Origin: G964020055 sp964020055
GTDB lineage: Bacteria > Pseudomonadota > Alphaproteobacteria > WRAU01 > Hepatincolaceae
DNA length: 64,000 nt
Reading direction: 5' to 3'
Assembly (NCBI GenBank): GCA_964020055.1
Contig: OZ026533.1
Coordinates: forward strand, 372,001-436,000
Shown: one piece after another, positions 63,027 to 64,000 of the stretch
Position numbering within the stretch: position 1 is the first letter of the stretch
How the letters are laid out: the number at the start of each line of letters is the position of its first letter
Notes under the pieces: generated by a model
What the model was told of the DNA's origin: nothing
Database searches by the model: none
What the model saw: the letters and a program-made list of their open reading frames with translations, nothing else
Translations under genes and position numbers: made by a program

Positions 63027-63302
63027 TTAATTCCTACGCTTACTTTTGAAAATATATTTTTTGATATCTTTTATAGCTTCTGCTATGTGTTTTATATCAA
63101 CTTGAATCTCTCTCATATTTTCACTTTGAGCTATAATTTTTTTTTCTAAACTTTTGATTATAATTTGTTGTTCATCTTTATATCTTTTGAAATCTTCTTT
63201 GGTTATAAATTTTTGTCTAACACTCCACATATACCATCCCATTATTGTAAATAGAAGTGGAAAAAATGCTTCTAATATATTACTTAATTCTCCATTATTC
63301 AT
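63027..63302 (-). CDS. Phage membrane/coiled-coil protein (DUF2730-like)
   Basis: 91 residues. One N-terminal transmembrane helix (about 10-28, FFPLLFTIMGWYMWS) followed by a coiled coil (EQQIIIKSLEKKI...DIKHIAEAIKDI) and a basic tail. Matches the layout of Mu gp25/DUF2730 proteins next to lysis genes; a spanin-like role is also possible. Overlaps the holin-like gene by 8 bases. Confidence 0.65.
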   Translation of the reverse strand: MNNGELSNILEAFFPLLFTIMGWYMWSVRQKFITKEDFKRYKDEQQIIIKSLEKKIIAQSENMREIQVDIKHIAEAIKDIKKYIFKSKRRN

Positions 63303-63594
63303 TAGTAATATCTCCTTCTATAAGTCTCATTATTTTTTTTCTTATTGCCCATAAAAAACCATGTATGTATATTATTAAATAAATAGAAAATGAACTTTTT
63401 ATTAAATCTTCAGTGCTTATATTATTTAAATAAATCATTATAAACTCGGCAACATCTTTTGATATTAAGTTTGTTGCTAATGCAAATAAAACTGCTGTTT
63501 TTGCCAAAGGAGAGGTTTTTTTTGTTATCGCTTGCATACCAACTTTATTGAATAAACCTATAATAGGTTTAAATAAATTAAAAATAGCTCCCAT
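63295..63594 (-). CDS. Putative phage holin-like membrane protein
   Basis: 99 residues with two to three predicted hydrophobic segments (ANLFALAT-like 35-60 and SIYLIIYIHGFLWAI at 70-84) and charged ends. It lies 13 bases after the lysozyme gene on the same strand, the usual place of a holin that lets the lysozyme reach the wall. No specific family recognised. Confidence 0.6.
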   Translation of the reverse strand: MGAIFNLFKPIIGLFNKVGMQAITKKTSPLAKTAVLFALATNLISKDVAEFIMIYLNNISTEDLIKSSFSIYLIIYIHGFLWAIRKKIMRLIEGDITNE

Positions 63595-63607
63595 TTTTAC
63601 CTTTTTA

Positions 63608-64000
63608 TTATATTAATAATTTATCTGCTCTGTTGTACCAACCTTTTAAAAAAACTAACTGAGAGTTATTATTTATAACTAATTTGCTATAGTATTCTTT
63701 TTGAAGTAAGCTATATATCTGTATAATATTATTATCTACATCTTCACCATCTAATAAATTGATAGCTTCTATAGTATTTTTGCCTATTATTCCATCTACT
63801 ACTAATGGCTTAGCATTAAAAATAACTATATTTAATGTTTTTTGTAAAAACTTAATAGCCTGCTTAGGACCTGAATTTACAGCTACATCAAATATTTTAT
63901 TTGCTACAACTTGTGATTTTATCAAATCTCCTTTACAAACATCCCAATATCCTTCTTTATATATTATCTCTATTTCTTGGTTTGAAATGTTTTTCAAATC
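63608..64000 (-). CDS. Phage lysozyme, GH108 family (partial, N-terminus beyond window)
   Basis: At least 130 residues, open to the right-hand edge. IEIIYKEGYWDVCKGDLIKSQ followed by FDVAVNSGPKQAIKFLQKTL and DGIIGKNTIEAIN is the second half of GH108/PG-binding-3 endolysins (the IY..YW and vFD.aVNsG blocks). The catalytic EGGY region must lie beyond 64000, so the apparent TTG start at 63997 is only internal. Cleaves peptidoglycan at lysis. Confidence 0.78.
   Translation of the reverse strand, partial: DLKNISNQEIEIIYKEGYWDVCKGDLIKSQVVANKIFDVAVNSGPKQAIKFLQKTLNIVIFNAKPLVVDGIIGKNTIEAINLLDGEDVDNNIIQIYSLLQKEYYSKLVINNNSQLVFLKGWYNRADKLLI

Noticed and set aside
62836..63030. 64-codon plus-strand frame with two hydrophobic stretches
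   Set aside because: No ribosome site, opposite to the phage operon, and its 3' end overlaps the neighbouring gene. Hydrophobic frames are common by chance in such AT-rich DNA.
1..64000. CRISPR arrays, rRNA genes and intact insertion sequences
   Set aside because: No spaced direct repeats of 25-40 bases, no rRNA-like sequence and no transposase frames were seen on either strand.

Overview
The window is very AT-rich, with short intergenic gaps, several eroded genes and few accessory elements apart from one phage-derived block. Gene order points to an alphaproteobacterium with a reduced genome. The order xthA / erpA / argS / SPOR / tatB / tatC, the order dxr-rseP-bamA with lpxB nearby, and the order ispF / dusB / trkA-hfq-hflX are all condensed versions of classical alphaproteobacterial neighbourhoods. 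In each, members normally present (scpAB, nagZ, dgt, lpxD-fabZ-lpxA, ntrBC/ntrYX) are absent. Many transporters and salvage genes together with AT-richness suggest a host-associated symbiont, perhaps of the Holosporales/Hepatincola type. That placement is inference and would need rRNA or a protein phylogeny.

Layout. 1-4.5 kb: a TonB-dependent receptor cut by the window edge and two tandem APC amino-acid permeases. 4.5-13.3 kb: POT peptide transporter, GMP reductase, a small lipoprotein, ferredoxin, aminopeptidase N, GalU, phosphoglucomutase and a tRNA-His. 13.4-20.3 kb: exonuclease III, A-type Fe-S carrier, ArgS, a SPOR protein, TatB-like protein, TatC and GltX. 20.4-23.9 kb: four tandem divergent PnuC-family vitamin transporters followed by an APH/choline-kinase-like kinase. 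23.9-36.7 kb: envelope and isoprenoid genes (dxr, rseP, bamA, lpxB, ispF), an eroded gene, a membrane-anchored ankyrin protein, gloA, dusB, trkA, hfq and hflX. 36.7-45.1 kb: L-lactate permease, feoA-feoB, a nicotinamidase-like hydrolase, and a complete riboflavin operon ribD-ribE-ribBA-ribH. 45.1-46.7 kb: wreck of a GHKL-ATPase / PD-(D/E)XK gene that looks like a dead defence gene. 46.7-49.7 kb: fructose PTS (fruK-fruA). 50.2-64 kb: on the minus strand, a P2-like contractile-tail module with lysis genes (GH108 lysozyme cut by the window edge, holin-like protein, coiled-coil protein, gp37, V, W, J, I, three tail fibres, FI, FII, E/E', T, U, X, D) followed by a small secreted cysteine-containing peptide.

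How it works together. The picture is of a cell that imports peptides, amino acids, lactate, fructose, iron and vitamins, makes its own riboflavin, and keeps core envelope biogenesis. The phage block could be a prophage or a domesticated tailocin; the window ends before capsid genes would appear.

The most striking sequence-level observations are three. A textbook -1 frameshift cassette (GGGAAAC, 7-nt spacer, stem-loop) links gpE to E'. An array of three mosaic tail-fibre genes shares near-identical 5' ends, with one copy broken by a single-base deletion. And four PnuC paralogues sit in a row next to a small-molecule kinase.
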